Source: Clostridia bacterium
GTDB lineage: Bacteria > Bacillota > Clostridia > Oscillospirales > Acutalibacteraceae
DNA length: 64,000 nt
Assembly: GCA_900755895.1 (NCBI GenBank)
Contig: CAAEIG010000104.1
Coordinates: forward strand, 1 to 64,000
Reading direction: 5' to 3'
Made by a program: the position numbers and the translations under genes. Below, piece after piece: positions 25,748 to 33,331 of this stretch. Numbering within the stretch: position 1 is the first letter of the stretch; each line of letters begins with the position of its first letter. The notes beneath the pieces are model-generated. The model was given only the letters and a program-made list of their open reading frames with translations. It had not been told where the DNA came from and did no database searches.

Positions 25748-27082
25748 ATGGACAAGAATCTCACCTTGGAACAGCTGGAAGCCTATGAAAAGGCCTTTGA
25801 CGCGGACCGGGCTAATCAGGTGGCCATGCGTGCTGTGACCTCCTGCGGCGTGGTGAAAGCCGCCACCAATCCGGAAGTCTACCGCAAGGACCGCCATCAG
25901 TTCTCCGTCTCCCTGGAGCAGGGCAAGGTCACCAACCAGAAGCAGAGCGGCCGCTGCTGGATGTTCGCCGCCCTGAACACTATGCGTTTCGACGTGATGA
26001 AAAAGCTGAATCTGGACACCTTTGAGCTGTCCCAGAACTACACCCTGTTCTATGACAAGCTGGAGAAGGCCAACTACTTCCTGGAGAGCATCCTGGACAC
26101 CCTGGAAGAACCTACGGGCGGCCGGGTCATTGCCCACCTGCTCATGGCGCCGCTGAACGACGGCGGTCAGTGGGACATGTTCTGCAACCTGATGGAGAAA
26201 TACGGCGCGGTCCCCAAGGACGCTATGCCGGAAACTGCCTGCTCCTCCTCCACCCGGGAGATCACCGGCTATATGACCCGCAAGCTGCGGGAGTACGCCT
26301 GCACCCTTCGCACCGCTCACCAGAACGGCCAGGACCTGGAGCAGTTGCGGGCACAGAAAGAAACCATGATGGCCACCATCTACAACATGCTGTGCGTGGC
26401 CCTGGGCAAGCCTCCCAAGACCTTCACCCTGGAAGTGCGTGCCAAAGATAAGAAATTCATCCGGGAGGAAAACCTCACCGGCAAGGAGTTCTTCCAAAAG
26501 TACATTGGCTGGGATCTGTCCCAGTATGTCAGCCTGATCAACGCCCCCACCGCCGACAAACCCTATCACAAGACCTACACCGTCAAACTGCTGGGCAACG
26601 TGGTGGAAGGCCGCCCGGTAAAATACCTGAACCTGCCGGTGGAAGACCTGAAGAAAGCCGCCATCGCCCAGATGCAGGACGGCCATCCCGTGTGGTTCGG
26701 CTGCGATGTGGGCCAGTGCTCCCTGCGGGAGGGCGGCGTCATGGATCTGGAAGCCATCCAGGCCGGAGAGCTCTTCGGCACGGATTTCCCCATGAACAAA
26801 GCGCAGCGTCTGGACTACGGCGAGAGCCTGATGACCCATGCCATGGTGTTCCAGGGTGTGGATCTGGACGACAACGGTCAGCCCCTGCGCTGGAGAGTGG
26901 AAAACAGCTGGGGCAAGGACGCCGGTGTGGACGGCTATTATGTGATGAGCGATGACTGGTTCTCCGAGTACACCTACCAAGTGGTGGTCAACAAGAAGTA
27001 CCTCACCCCGGAACAGGTGCAGGAGTACGACCAGGAGCCCATCGCCCTGGAGCCTTGGGATCCCATGGGCTCCCTGGCTTAA
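25748..27082 (+). CDS. pepC: C1-family aminopeptidase C (bleomycin hydrolase family)
   Basis: A 444-residue cytoplasmic cysteine aminopeptidase. The catalytic Cys70 lies in NQKQSGRCWMFAALN, the His in MTHAMVFQGVD and the Asn in RVENSWGKDAG. The family forms hexameric barrels that trim peptides from the N-terminus. AGAAAGGA precedes the ATG. It sits between murE and murF, an unusual site for a peptidase; a role in peptide turnover is likely and a link to wall peptides is only a guess. Confidence 0.95.
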   Translation: MDKNLTLEQLEAYEKAFDADRANQVAMRAVTSCGVVKAATNPEVYRKDRHQFSVSLEQGKVTNQKQSGRCWMFAALNTMRFDVMKKLNLDTFELSQNYTLFYDKLEKANYFLESILDTLEEPTGGRVIAHLLMAPLNDGGQWDMFCNLMEKYGAVPKDAMPETACSSSTREITGYMTRKLREYACTLRTAHQNGQDLEQLRAQKETMMATIYNMLCVALGKPPKTFTLEVRAKDKKFIREENLTGKEFFQKYIGWDLSQYVSLINAPTADKPYHKTYTVKLLGNVVEGRPVKYLNLPVEDLKKAAIAQMQDGHPVWFGCDVGQCSLREGGVMDLEAIQAGELFGTDFPMNKAQRLDYGESLMTHAMVFQGVDLDDNGQPLRWRVENSWGKDAGVDGYYVMSDDWFSEYTYQVVVNKKYLTPEQVQEYDQEPIALEPWDPMGSLA

Positions 27083-27113
27083 AGAAGCGGAAACCAACTC
27101 ACAGGGGTAACTT

Positions 27114-28481
27114 ATGCGATTGAAATTATCCGACATTGTAAAAGCCGCCGGTGGAAAACTCCTTTGTGGAGATGAGAACACTGTCATCACCTCCTTTTTC
27201 ACCGACAGCCGCCAGGCCGAGAACGGAGCCATGTTTGTGCCCATCCGAGGCGAGCGGACCGACGGCCACAACTACATTTCCTCGGCGTTGGAGGCCGGAG
27301 CTTCCGCCTCCTTCACCGACCATCCCCTCCCCTCGGAGACTGCCGGGGACAAAGCCCTTGTACTGGTAAAGGACTGCCGGGAGGCACTGCAAAAAGCCGC
27401 CGCCTGGTACCGGGAGCAGTTCCAGATTCCCGTGGTGGGCATCACGGGCAGCGTGGGCAAAACCACTGCCAAGGAGATGGTGGCCCAGGCGCTCTCGGCC
27501 AAGTTCCGGGTGCTGAAAACCGCCGGAAATCAGAACAGTCAAGTGGGCGTTCCCATCACTGTGTGCGGTTTAAAGAAGGATCACACAGCCGCCGTGGTGG
27601 AGATGGGCGTCAGTATGCCCGGGGAGATGGGCCGCATTGCCGCGGTGGTAAAGCCTACCTGCGCGGTGATGACCAATATCGGCGTGTCCCACCTGGAGTT
27701 TATGAAGACCCGGGAGAACATCCTCAAGGAAAAGTCCCACATTGCAGACTACCTGCCGGAGGGAGGCTTCCTCTTTGTCAACGGAGACGACGACCTGCTG
27801 CCCACCCTCAAAGAGAGGCTGGGAAACAAAGTGGTCACCTTTGGCCTGGGGCCCCACTGTGACTGGCGGGCCTATGACCTAAAGGAGGCAGACAAGGGCA
27901 CGTTCTTCACCTGCCAGGCCCCCAATGGTGAGCGCACAGAGCTGTTTGTCCCTGCAGCTGGGGAGCACAATGTGCGCAACGCTTTGGCGTCCATGGCGGT
28001 GGCCAGAAGCTTGGGCGTCCCGGCGGCGGACGGAGCGCGGGCCATCTCGGCCTACAAGGCCCCAGCCATGCGACAGCAGGTGCTGGAGGCCAACGGGCTG
28101 CTCATCATTGACGACAGCTATAACGCCAGTCCCGATTCGGTGCGCAGCGCCCTGGAGGTGCTTTCCACCCGGAAAGTTCCTGGCAAGCGGGTGGCTGTGC
28201 TGGCCGATATGCTGGAGCTGGGCGAACTGTCCCAGCAAGGTCACTGGGACAGCGGCGAGTACGCTCGCAAGAAGGGCGTGGACCTGCTGGTGGCTGTGGG
28301 GCCCCTGTCCAAGGACACGGCAGAGGGCTTTGGTCCCGGCGCTCAGTGGTTTGCCTCCAACGAGGAGGCCATCGCCTATTTGCGCAGCCAGCTGAATCCC
28401 GGAGATGCCGTTCTGGTGAAGGGCTCCCGGGGAATGCGGGTGGACCGCATTGTACAGGCATTGGCTCAACCGGAAGCATAA
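27114..28481 (+). CDS. murF: MurF, UDP-MurNAc-tripeptide:D-Ala-D-Ala ligase
   Basis: A 455-residue Mur ligase of normal MurF length. The ATP loop is GITGSVGKTTAKEMV, the central domain has NQNSQVGVPITV and EMGVSMPGEMGRI, and the C-terminal domain has IDDSYNASPDSV and ADMLELGE. It adds D-Ala-D-Ala to complete the cytoplasmic pentapeptide precursor. It starts 31 bases after pepC, behind CAGGGG, and ends at an intrinsic terminator. Confidence 0.95.
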   Translation: MRLKLSDIVKAAGGKLLCGDENTVITSFFTDSRQAENGAMFVPIRGERTDGHNYISSALEAGASASFTDHPLPSETAGDKALVLVKDCREALQKAAAWYREQFQIPVVGITGSVGKTTAKEMVAQALSAKFRVLKTAGNQNSQVGVPITVCGLKKDHTAAVVEMGVSMPGEMGRIAAVVKPTCAVMTNIGVSHLEFMKTRENILKEKSHIADYLPEGGFLFVNGDDDLLPTLKERLGNKVVTFGLGPHCDWRAYDLKEADKGTFFTCQAPNGERTELFVPAAGEHNVRNALASMAVARSLGVPAADGARAISAYKAPAMRQQVLEANGLLIIDDSYNASPDSVRSALEVLSTRKVPGKRVAVLADMLELGELSQQGHWDSGEYARKKGVDLLVAVGPLSKDTAEGFGPGAQWFASNEEAIAYLRSQLNPGDAVLVKGSRGMRVDRIVQALAQPEA

Positions 28482-28511
28482 CAAAGCTCCCCATAGCAAC
28501 TACAAAAAGAA

Positions 28512-28541
28512 GCGCCTTCCCAAAAGGGAGGGCGCTTTTTT
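28512..28541 (+). terminator. intrinsic terminator of murE-pepC-murF
   Basis: A GCGCCTTCCC/GGGAGGGCGC stem around AAAA, followed by TTTTTT. Confidence 0.85.
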
Positions 28542-28560
28542 GCAGATTCCATGATGTACC

Positions 28561-28755
28561 TCAACGATAATATGCATGTGGCTGCATGCTCAGATATTGC
28601 CTCAGCATCACGCTGTTGAGCTGGTTATAATATTGGAGATAGTCCTTTTTCTTCTGACGCTCCATTCTGTTTCGGGCCTGCAGAAGCCGCCATTTGGCGC
28701 AAGTTTTATGGCAGCCTTCACAATAGTGGTCACAGCTGGACTGGCAAGGGATCAT
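28561..28755 (-). CDS. small Cys-rich protein, putative zinc-binding, unknown function
   Basis: A 64-residue protein. The N-terminus has CQSSCDHYCEGCHKTC, six cysteines and two histidines within 16 residues, suited to a small zinc site. The rest is a basic, Arg/Lys/Gln-rich helix ending in a Tyr/Gln-rich stretch. AAAGGAG lies eight bases before the ATG at 28755, so translation is well supported. It is preceded by a leader peptide and a long hairpin with a T-run, so its expression is probably controlled by attenuation. I do not recognise the family. Confidence 0.7.
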   Translation of the reverse strand: MIPCQSSCDHYCEGCHKTCAKWRLLQARNRMERQKKKDYLQYYNQLNSVMLRQYLSMQPHAYYR

Positions 28756-28781
28756 AAGAAATCTCTCCTTTCCTGATAACA

Positions 28782-28849
28782 AAAAACAGCCGTCTTTCAC
28801 TGGGAGCCGGCATCGGACGCGCTGGCTCCTAAGAAAGAGGCTGTTTTCG
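28782..28849 (-). terminator. attenuator-like hairpin in the leader of the Cys-rich gene
   Basis: On the minus strand a long imperfect stem (AAACAGCC...GGAGCC paired with GGCTCC...GGCTGTTT) ends in TTTTTT, about 10 bases before the Cys-rich gene's ribosome site. The leader peptide's stop codon lies in the 5' arm, so a translating ribosome would interfere with the stem. Confidence 0.65.
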
Positions 28850-28906
28850 TTCTCTGGCAGATGTGGATGATGCCCGCTGGCGGGGCCGGATTTGCGGCGC
28901 TACCAT
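28829..28906 (-). CDS. putative 25-residue Arg-rich leader peptide
   Basis: A short frame starting with ATG after a strong AAAGGAGG and ending with TAG inside the 5' arm of the attenuator hairpin. Several of its 25 residues are arginine (IRPRQR, then ARERKQ). An extended -10 promoter lies about 35 bases upstream. The layout of promoter, leader frame, terminator hairpin and gene matches translational attenuation of transcription. Whether the peptide responds to arginine, ribosome stress or a drug is unknown. Confidence 0.5.
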   Translation of the reverse strand: MVAPQIRPRQRASSTSARERKQPLS

Positions 28907-28940
28907 AGCGCACACCTCCTTTGCTTTACTCTGCAACTTG

Positions 28941-28946
28941 ATTATA
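28941..28946 (-). promoter_or_regulatory. extended -10 promoter of the leader/Cys-rich transcript
   Basis: The minus strand reads TGCTATAAT. No good -35 exists at 17 bases, but TTGAAC and TTGATA lie nearby at 13 and 21. Confidence 0.55.
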
Positions 28947-29106
28947 GCAGGAAACAGCAGTTCAATCTATCAACTTTTTGTTAAGTTTTTCTTAACACTG
29001 GCTAAAGCGCGAAAGTGTGCTGCCAGTTTGCTGCTTCTGTGCCAGTCTATGCGGCATCGTTGAAAAGCATGCGGGGTGAACGCTGACGCAACCAGAAAAT
29101 CAACTG

Positions 29107-29113
29107 CATACTC
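29107..29113 (+). promoter_or_regulatory. possible forespore sigma -10 (CATACTC) for spoVAC
   Basis: CATACTC resembles the SigF/SigG -10 CATACTA and lies 43 bases before spoVAC. The -35 (TGACGC, 17 bases upstream) is a weak match. Confidence 0.3.
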
Positions 29114-29155
29114 CTGGGAATTTCGCGGCACACTATCCTCAAAGGGGGAACGCCT

Positions 29156-29605
29156 ATGAAAGCTATGTCGAAAGAGGAGTACCAGCGCAAAGTGGAGCTG
29201 GCCTCCCCGCCCTCCCCAGTGGGGAAAAACTGCCTGCTGGCCTTCCTCAGCGGAGGCACCATCTGCACTTTGGGCCAATGCCTGTGCAATCTCTATCAGT
29301 CCATGGGGTTTGAGCTCTCCCAGGCCCGGGCTTGGGTGTCCATCAGCCTGATCTTCCTCTCGGCTCTGCTCACAGCACTGGGACTGTACGACAACATCGC
29401 CAAGCACGCCGGAGCCGGCACTTTAGTGCCCATCACGGGATTTGCCAATTCCATGGTCAGCCCTGCGCTGGAGTTCAAATCCGAGGGGTTTGTCACCGGT
29501 TTAGGAGCCAAACTGTTTTCTGTGGCAGGCCCCGTGCTGGTATTCGGAATCACCGCCTCCGTGGTCTACGGGCTGATTCTCTGGATTGTGGGGGTGGTTC
29601 TGTGA
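29156..29605 (+). CDS. spoVAC: stage V sporulation protein AC
   Basis: A 149-residue membrane protein with about four helices. KNCLLAFLSGGTICTLGQ and GAGTLVPITGFANSMVSPA are typical of SpoVAC. The protein forms the dipicolinic acid channel of the inner forespore membrane, used for uptake during sporulation and release at germination. AAAGGGGG precedes the ATG. It overlaps spoVAD as GTGA. Confidence 0.95.
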   Translation: MKAMSKEEYQRKVELASPPSPVGKNCLLAFLSGGTICTLGQCLCNLYQSMGFELSQARAWVSISLIFLSALLTALGLYDNIAKHAGAGTLVPITGFANSMVSPALEFKSEGFVTGLGAKLFSVAGPVLVFGITASVVYGLILWIVGVVL

Positions 29606-30606
29606 GACGAATCGGAGAAAGCACCCTGGAATTTCAGCTGCCCCCCTCCATTCTCAGCCACGGCGCTGTGACCGGCAAAAAGGAGGCGGAAGGCCCACTG
29701 GGGAAGGAATTTGACCAAACCTTTGAGGACACCACCTTAGGAGAGGACAGCTGGGAAAAAGCCGAAGCCCGGCTTCAACGGGAGGCCGTAAGCATCGCAC
29801 TGAAAAAGGTTCAGCTCTCGGAAAATCAGGTGGATTTCATCTTGGCAGGGGACCTGCTCAACCAGTGTATCTCCTCCACCTTCGGGCTGATGGATTTCGG
29901 CATCCCCTTTCTGGGGCAATACGGAGCCTGCTCCACCATGGCCCAAACTCTGTTGATGGCCTCCATCCTGGTGGAGAGCGGCGCTGCCCGGCGGGCTTTG
30001 GCCGTGACCAGCTCCCATTTCTGTTCGGCGGAACGGCAGTTCCGGCTTCCGTTGGAATATGGAAGTCAGCGCTCCCCCACCGCCCAATGGACCGCCACAG
30101 GTTCCGGATGCACTCTGGTGGGCACCGGGGGGCCGGTGAAGGTGATCCGGGGCCTGGCGGGAAGGATCCAGGACCTGGGGGTAAAGGACGCCGCCAACAT
30201 GGGCGCGGCCATGGCCCCTGCGGCAGCGGACAGCATCTATCGGTTTCTCACCGACACTCACACCACCCCCCAGGACTACGACGGCATCTTCACCGGAGAC
30301 CTGGGCACAGTGGGCTCCCAGCTGCTGCTTGAGTGCCTGGACCGGGAGGGCGTGGACCTGCGCCCGGTCCACCAGGACTGCGGCCTGCTCCTCTATGACC
30401 GTGAGCGCCAGGACGTCCACGCGGGCGGCTCCGGCTGCGGATGCTCTGCCTCGGTGCTGTGCGGCCATCTGCTCCCCATGCTAGAACGAGGGGAGCTGCA
30501 CAACATTCTCTTCTGCGCCACCGGCGCTTTGATGTCCCCCACCTCCTCCCAACAGGGTCAGTCCATCCCAGGGGTGTGCCATGTGGTGCAGCTGGTGGGA
30601 GCATAA
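29602..30606 (+). CDS. spoVAD: stage V sporulation protein AD
   Basis: A 334-residue thiolase-fold protein that binds dipicolinic acid. Segments such as YGACSTMAQTLLMASILVE and CATGALMSPTSSQQGQSIPG are characteristic. Translation starts at a GTG overlapping the spoVAC stop; a longer frame reaching back to 29332 is antisense-free but out of context and lacks homology there. No spoVAE follows: a terminator closes the operon directly. Confidence 0.95.
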   Translation: MRRIGESTLEFQLPPSILSHGAVTGKKEAEGPLGKEFDQTFEDTTLGEDSWEKAEARLQREAVSIALKKVQLSENQVDFILAGDLLNQCISSTFGLMDFGIPFLGQYGACSTMAQTLLMASILVESGAARRALAVTSSHFCSAERQFRLPLEYGSQRSPTAQWTATGSGCTLVGTGGPVKVIRGLAGRIQDLGVKDAANMGAAMAPAAADSIYRFLTDTHTTPQDYDGIFTGDLGTVGSQLLLECLDREGVDLRPVHQDCGLLLYDRERQDVHAGGSGCGCSASVLCGHLLPMLERGELHNILFCATGALMSPTSSQQGQSIPGVCHVVQLVGA

Positions 30607-30635
30607 AAAAGAGCCTCTAGAGAGAGGCTCTTTTT
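30606..30635. terminator. bidirectional terminator after spoVAD
   Basis: AAAAAGAGCCTCT/AGAGGCTCTTTTT around AGAG, serving the convergent phosphohexomutase gene too. Confidence 0.9.
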
Positions 30636-30648
30636 CTCATGCAAAAGC

Positions 30649-32169
30649 TCAACCCTGGACAAATTTCTCCATGGGACCGATCTCCACGCCCTCGCTGTGG
30701 GCCTGTAAAAATGCCAGCAGCTTTCCGGCAATCTGCTGCACACCGCCGTTGCAATCGCTCTCCATGTTGATGGGCAGGATGGGATCATGGACGGACAATC
30801 GCAGCAGGAACCAGCCCTCTCCCTCCCCCTTGGGGAAGCTCACCCGGATGCCCTCCCGGTTGTCGGGGGCGATGGCCCAGCCCTGCTCCTGGGCGTACTG
30901 CTCCAGGGCAGCGATCAGCCCCTGGCCCCGGGTGCGGAAATCCTCTTCCGTGATGGGCAGACGAACCTCCGCAGCCTCCGCAGGCTCCCGCAGGGGGGCT
31001 AGCAGATCGTTGAGGTCCTTGCCCTCCTTGCGCAGGGACGCCATTTTGATGAGGATTTTCGTCACCAGATAGGCACCGTCATCCAGGAAGTGGTTCTCCC
31101 GCATTGCAGCATGACCGCTGGTCTCAATGGCCAGAGGGCAGTTGACACCCTCCTTGTTGAGCCGCAGCGCCTCGTTGATCACATTCTTATAGCCCCGCTG
31201 GAACCGGTGATGCTTGCCACCCAGGGTCTCCTCAATGTACTCCTTCAAGCCGTCAGAGGTGATGGAGTCGGTGACCACTGTGCCGCCGGGCTCCTGCTCC
31301 AGGGCAATGGCAGAAGCCAGGGCCACCAGGCGGTTCCGGTTGATCTCTTCCCCTCGGCTGTCCACGGCAGCGCCACGGTCCACGTCCGTGTCAAAAATCA
31401 CGCCCAAGTCGGCGTGGGCTTCCTTCACAGCCCGGCTGATGGAGGCCATGGCCTCCTGGTTCTCCGGATTGGGGATGTGGTTGGGGAATCTGCCGTCGGG
31501 CTCCAGGAACTGGCTGCCGGTGATATCCGCTCCCAGAGGAGCCAGCACCTCGCTGGCATAGAAGCCGCCGGCGCCGTTGCCCGCGTCCACCACAATGTGG
31601 AAGCCTTCCAGGGGCCGGGCGTCCTCTCCAGCGCCCACGCCCTCCTGGATGGTGCGGCGCAGCCGGGCAGCGTAGTCCTTCATATAGCCGCAGGGCTGGG
31701 CGGAACCGGCAATCTCCTGGGCGGGATGGGCTCCCTGCTGGGCCAGCTCCAAAATCTCGGTGATGTCCGGAGCGTCCAAGCCCCCTGCCGGGGTGAAGAA
31801 CTTCAGGCCGTTGCGGTGATAGGGATGATGGCTGGCAGTGATCTGCACGGAGCAGTCACAGGGCAGATCCAAGGTGACCCAGAACATGGAGGGCGTGGAG
31901 GCCAGTCCGCAATCCAGCACCTGGACCCCATACTTTGTGAACACCCTCTGCAGCGCAGCACTGATCCGGTCAGCGCTGATCCGGGAGTCGTGACCAATGG
32001 CCACTTTCAAGCCCGCGGGCTGCTTTTGCAGATGACGCTCCACCCACACCAAAAACGCCGCTGCGATGGTCTCGATGACTTCATCCGTGAGGTTGACCGG
32101 CTCGCCGGGAACTCCCTCCACTGCTACTCCTCGGATATCTGTACCACTTTTCAACTTTTTGTATTCCAT
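30649..32169 (-). CDS. phosphohexomutase (phosphomannomutase/phosphoglucomutase family)
   Basis: A 506-residue alpha-D-phosphohexomutase converting hexose-6-phosphate and hexose-1-phosphate. The active-site Ser loop reads TASHHPYHRNGLKFF (commonly TASHNP), the metal loop FDTDVDRGAAVD and the sugar loop ETSGHAAMRENHF. The start at 32169 follows AAAAGGGG by eight bases; a GTG three codons earlier is less likely. It is a single gene between the spoVA operon and a divergent small gene. Specificity for glucose, mannose or glucosamine phosphate is not readable; precursor supply for surface glycans is likely. Confidence 0.92.
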   Translation of the reverse strand: MEYKKLKSGTDIRGVAVEGVPGEPVNLTDEVIETIAAAFLVWVERHLQKQPAGLKVAIGHDSRISADRISAALQRVFTKYGVQVLDCGLASTPSMFWVTLDLPCDCSVQITASHHPYHRNGLKFFTPAGGLDAPDITEILELAQQGAHPAQEIAGSAQPCGYMKDYAARLRRTIQEGVGAGEDARPLEGFHIVVDAGNGAGGFYASEVLAPLGADITGSQFLEPDGRFPNHIPNPENQEAMASISRAVKEAHADLGVIFDTDVDRGAAVDSRGEEINRNRLVALASAIALEQEPGGTVVTDSITSDGLKEYIEETLGGKHHRFQRGYKNVINEALRLNKEGVNCPLAIETSGHAAMRENHFLDDGAYLVTKILIKMASLRKEGKDLNDLLAPLREPAEAAEVRLPITEEDFRTRGQGLIAALEQYAQEQGWAIAPDNREGIRVSFPKGEGEGWFLLRLSVHDPILPINMESDCNGGVQQIAGKLLAFLQAHSEGVEIGPMEKFVQG

Positions 32170-32271
32170 ACCACGCACCCCTTTTCCAGAATTCTGGCTT
32201 CATTGTAACAAAAAACAGAGCCAGATGCAATGGGGAGCCTTTCTTTGGGCAAGGGCTAAAAAAACCGCAAG

Positions 32272-32300
32272 TTGCATATTTTGGGAAACTGTGATATGAT
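32272..32300 (+). promoter_or_regulatory. sigma-A promoter for the small protein-pyrE operon
   Basis: TTGCAT, 17 bases, TATGAT, about 30 bases before the small gene. Confidence 0.65.
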
Positions 32301-32332
32301 GACTGCGGAACAAGAGCAAAGGAGGAATGACT

Positions 32333-32599
32333 ATGTCACCAAAGATGGTAGAACTCCACGACATCGATGTGCCCGCCTTTTTGAAGGTGCTGGACAGCTG
32401 CGAAGGCGAGGTTTATTTGATGACCCGCGACGGCGACCGGCTGAACTTGAAAAGCAAGCTTTGCCAGCTGGTGGGCCTGACCGCGCTGATCGAGGGCGGA
32501 AAGATTGCAGAGGCTTTTGTGATGTGCGAGAAGGAATCCGACGAATCCAAGCTGTTCCGGTTCAACCTGTATAAGCGCCCCGAGGACGCCGAGGAATAA
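32333..32599 (+). CDS. small protein of unknown function, in operon with pyrE
   Basis: An 88-residue soluble, acidic protein (MVELHDIDVPAFLKVLDSCE, then LNLKSKLCQLVGLTALIEGG) with a compact alpha/beta look and two non-paired cysteines. It reads like a genuine protein but I cannot name a function. AAAGGAGG lies seven bases before the ATG at 32333; an ATG two codons earlier is too close to it. pyrE follows after 18 bases, so it may be linked to nucleotide metabolism or simply cotranscribed. Confidence 0.8.
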   Translation: MSPKMVELHDIDVPAFLKVLDSCEGEVYLMTRDGDRLNLKSKLCQLVGLTALIEGGKIAEAFVMCEKESDESKLFRFNLYKRPEDAEE

Positions 32600-32617
32600 A
32601 AAAAGAGGGATCAGAAA

Positions 32618-33280
32618 ATGCTGACGGAAAAGAAAAAGGAATTTATCGAATTTATGCTCTCTGCCCAAGTGCTGCGCTTTGGCCACTTTGTCACCAAGAG
32701 TGGGCGCAACACTCAGTACTTTGTAAATACCGGCAACTATAAGACCGGTGCTCAGCTGGCCCGTCTGGGCAGCTACTATGCTCAGCTGGTCAAGGATACC
32801 GTGGGCGACGATTTTGAAGCCATGTTCGGCCCGGCTTACAAGGGCATCCCCCTGGCCAGCGCCTGCGCCATGTCTCTGTACAACGACCACGGCATTGACC
32901 GGCCCTACTTCTTCAACCGCAAAGAGGTGAAGGATCACGGCGAGGGCGGCGGCACTGTGGGCTATGCTCCCCAGGACGGCGACCGCATCATCATCATTGA
33001 GGATGTAATCACCGCCGGTACCGCTGTGCGGGAAACCATGCCCATCCTGAAGGCCTGCGCCGACGTGAAGGTCCCCCACATGTTCATCAGCGTGGACCGC
33101 TGCGAGGTGGGCCAGACTCCCGGTAAGACCGCCATCATGGAGGTGGAAGAGGAGTTCGGCGTGAAGGTCCATCCCATTGTCACCGTGGTGGATATCCACC
33201 AGTACTTAAAGGATCACGGTACCGACCCGGAGCTGCTCAAGGCCATGGAAGGCTACATGGAACAATATTGTGTTCTGTAA
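32618..33280 (+). CDS. pyrE: orotate phosphoribosyltransferase
   Basis: A 220-residue type I phosphoribosyltransferase making orotidine-5'-phosphate from orotate and PRPP in pyrimidine synthesis. The PRPP loop is IIIIEDVITAGTAVRET; other family segments are YFVNTGNYKTG, FGPAYKGIPLA and FFNRKEVKDHGEGG. No other pyrimidine gene is next to it, so the pathway is split in this genome. AAGAGGGA precedes the ATG. Confidence 0.96.
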   Translation: MLTEKKKEFIEFMLSAQVLRFGHFVTKSGRNTQYFVNTGNYKTGAQLARLGSYYAQLVKDTVGDDFEAMFGPAYKGIPLASACAMSLYNDHGIDRPYFFNRKEVKDHGEGGGTVGYAPQDGDRIIIIEDVITAGTAVRETMPILKACADVKVPHMFISVDRCEVGQTPGKTAIMEVEEEFGVKVHPIVTVVDIHQYLKDHGTDPELLKAMEGYMEQYCVL

Positions 33281-33294
33281 ATTATTGTGCGCTG

Positions 33295-33328
33295 TAAAAA
33301 AGCTGCCGCGTTTGCGGCAGCTTTTTTT
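33295..33328. terminator. bidirectional terminator between pyrE and the P-type ATPase
   Basis: An AGCTGCCGC/GCGGCAGCT stem around GTTT, flanked by A-run and T-run. Confidence 0.9.
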
Positions 33329-33331
33329 CTA

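Noticed and set aside
29332..29601. Upstream extension of spoVAD to an ATG at 29332
   Set aside because: The extension overlaps spoVAC out of frame, whereas the GTG at 29602 gives the normal SpoVAD N-terminus and a GTGA overlap.
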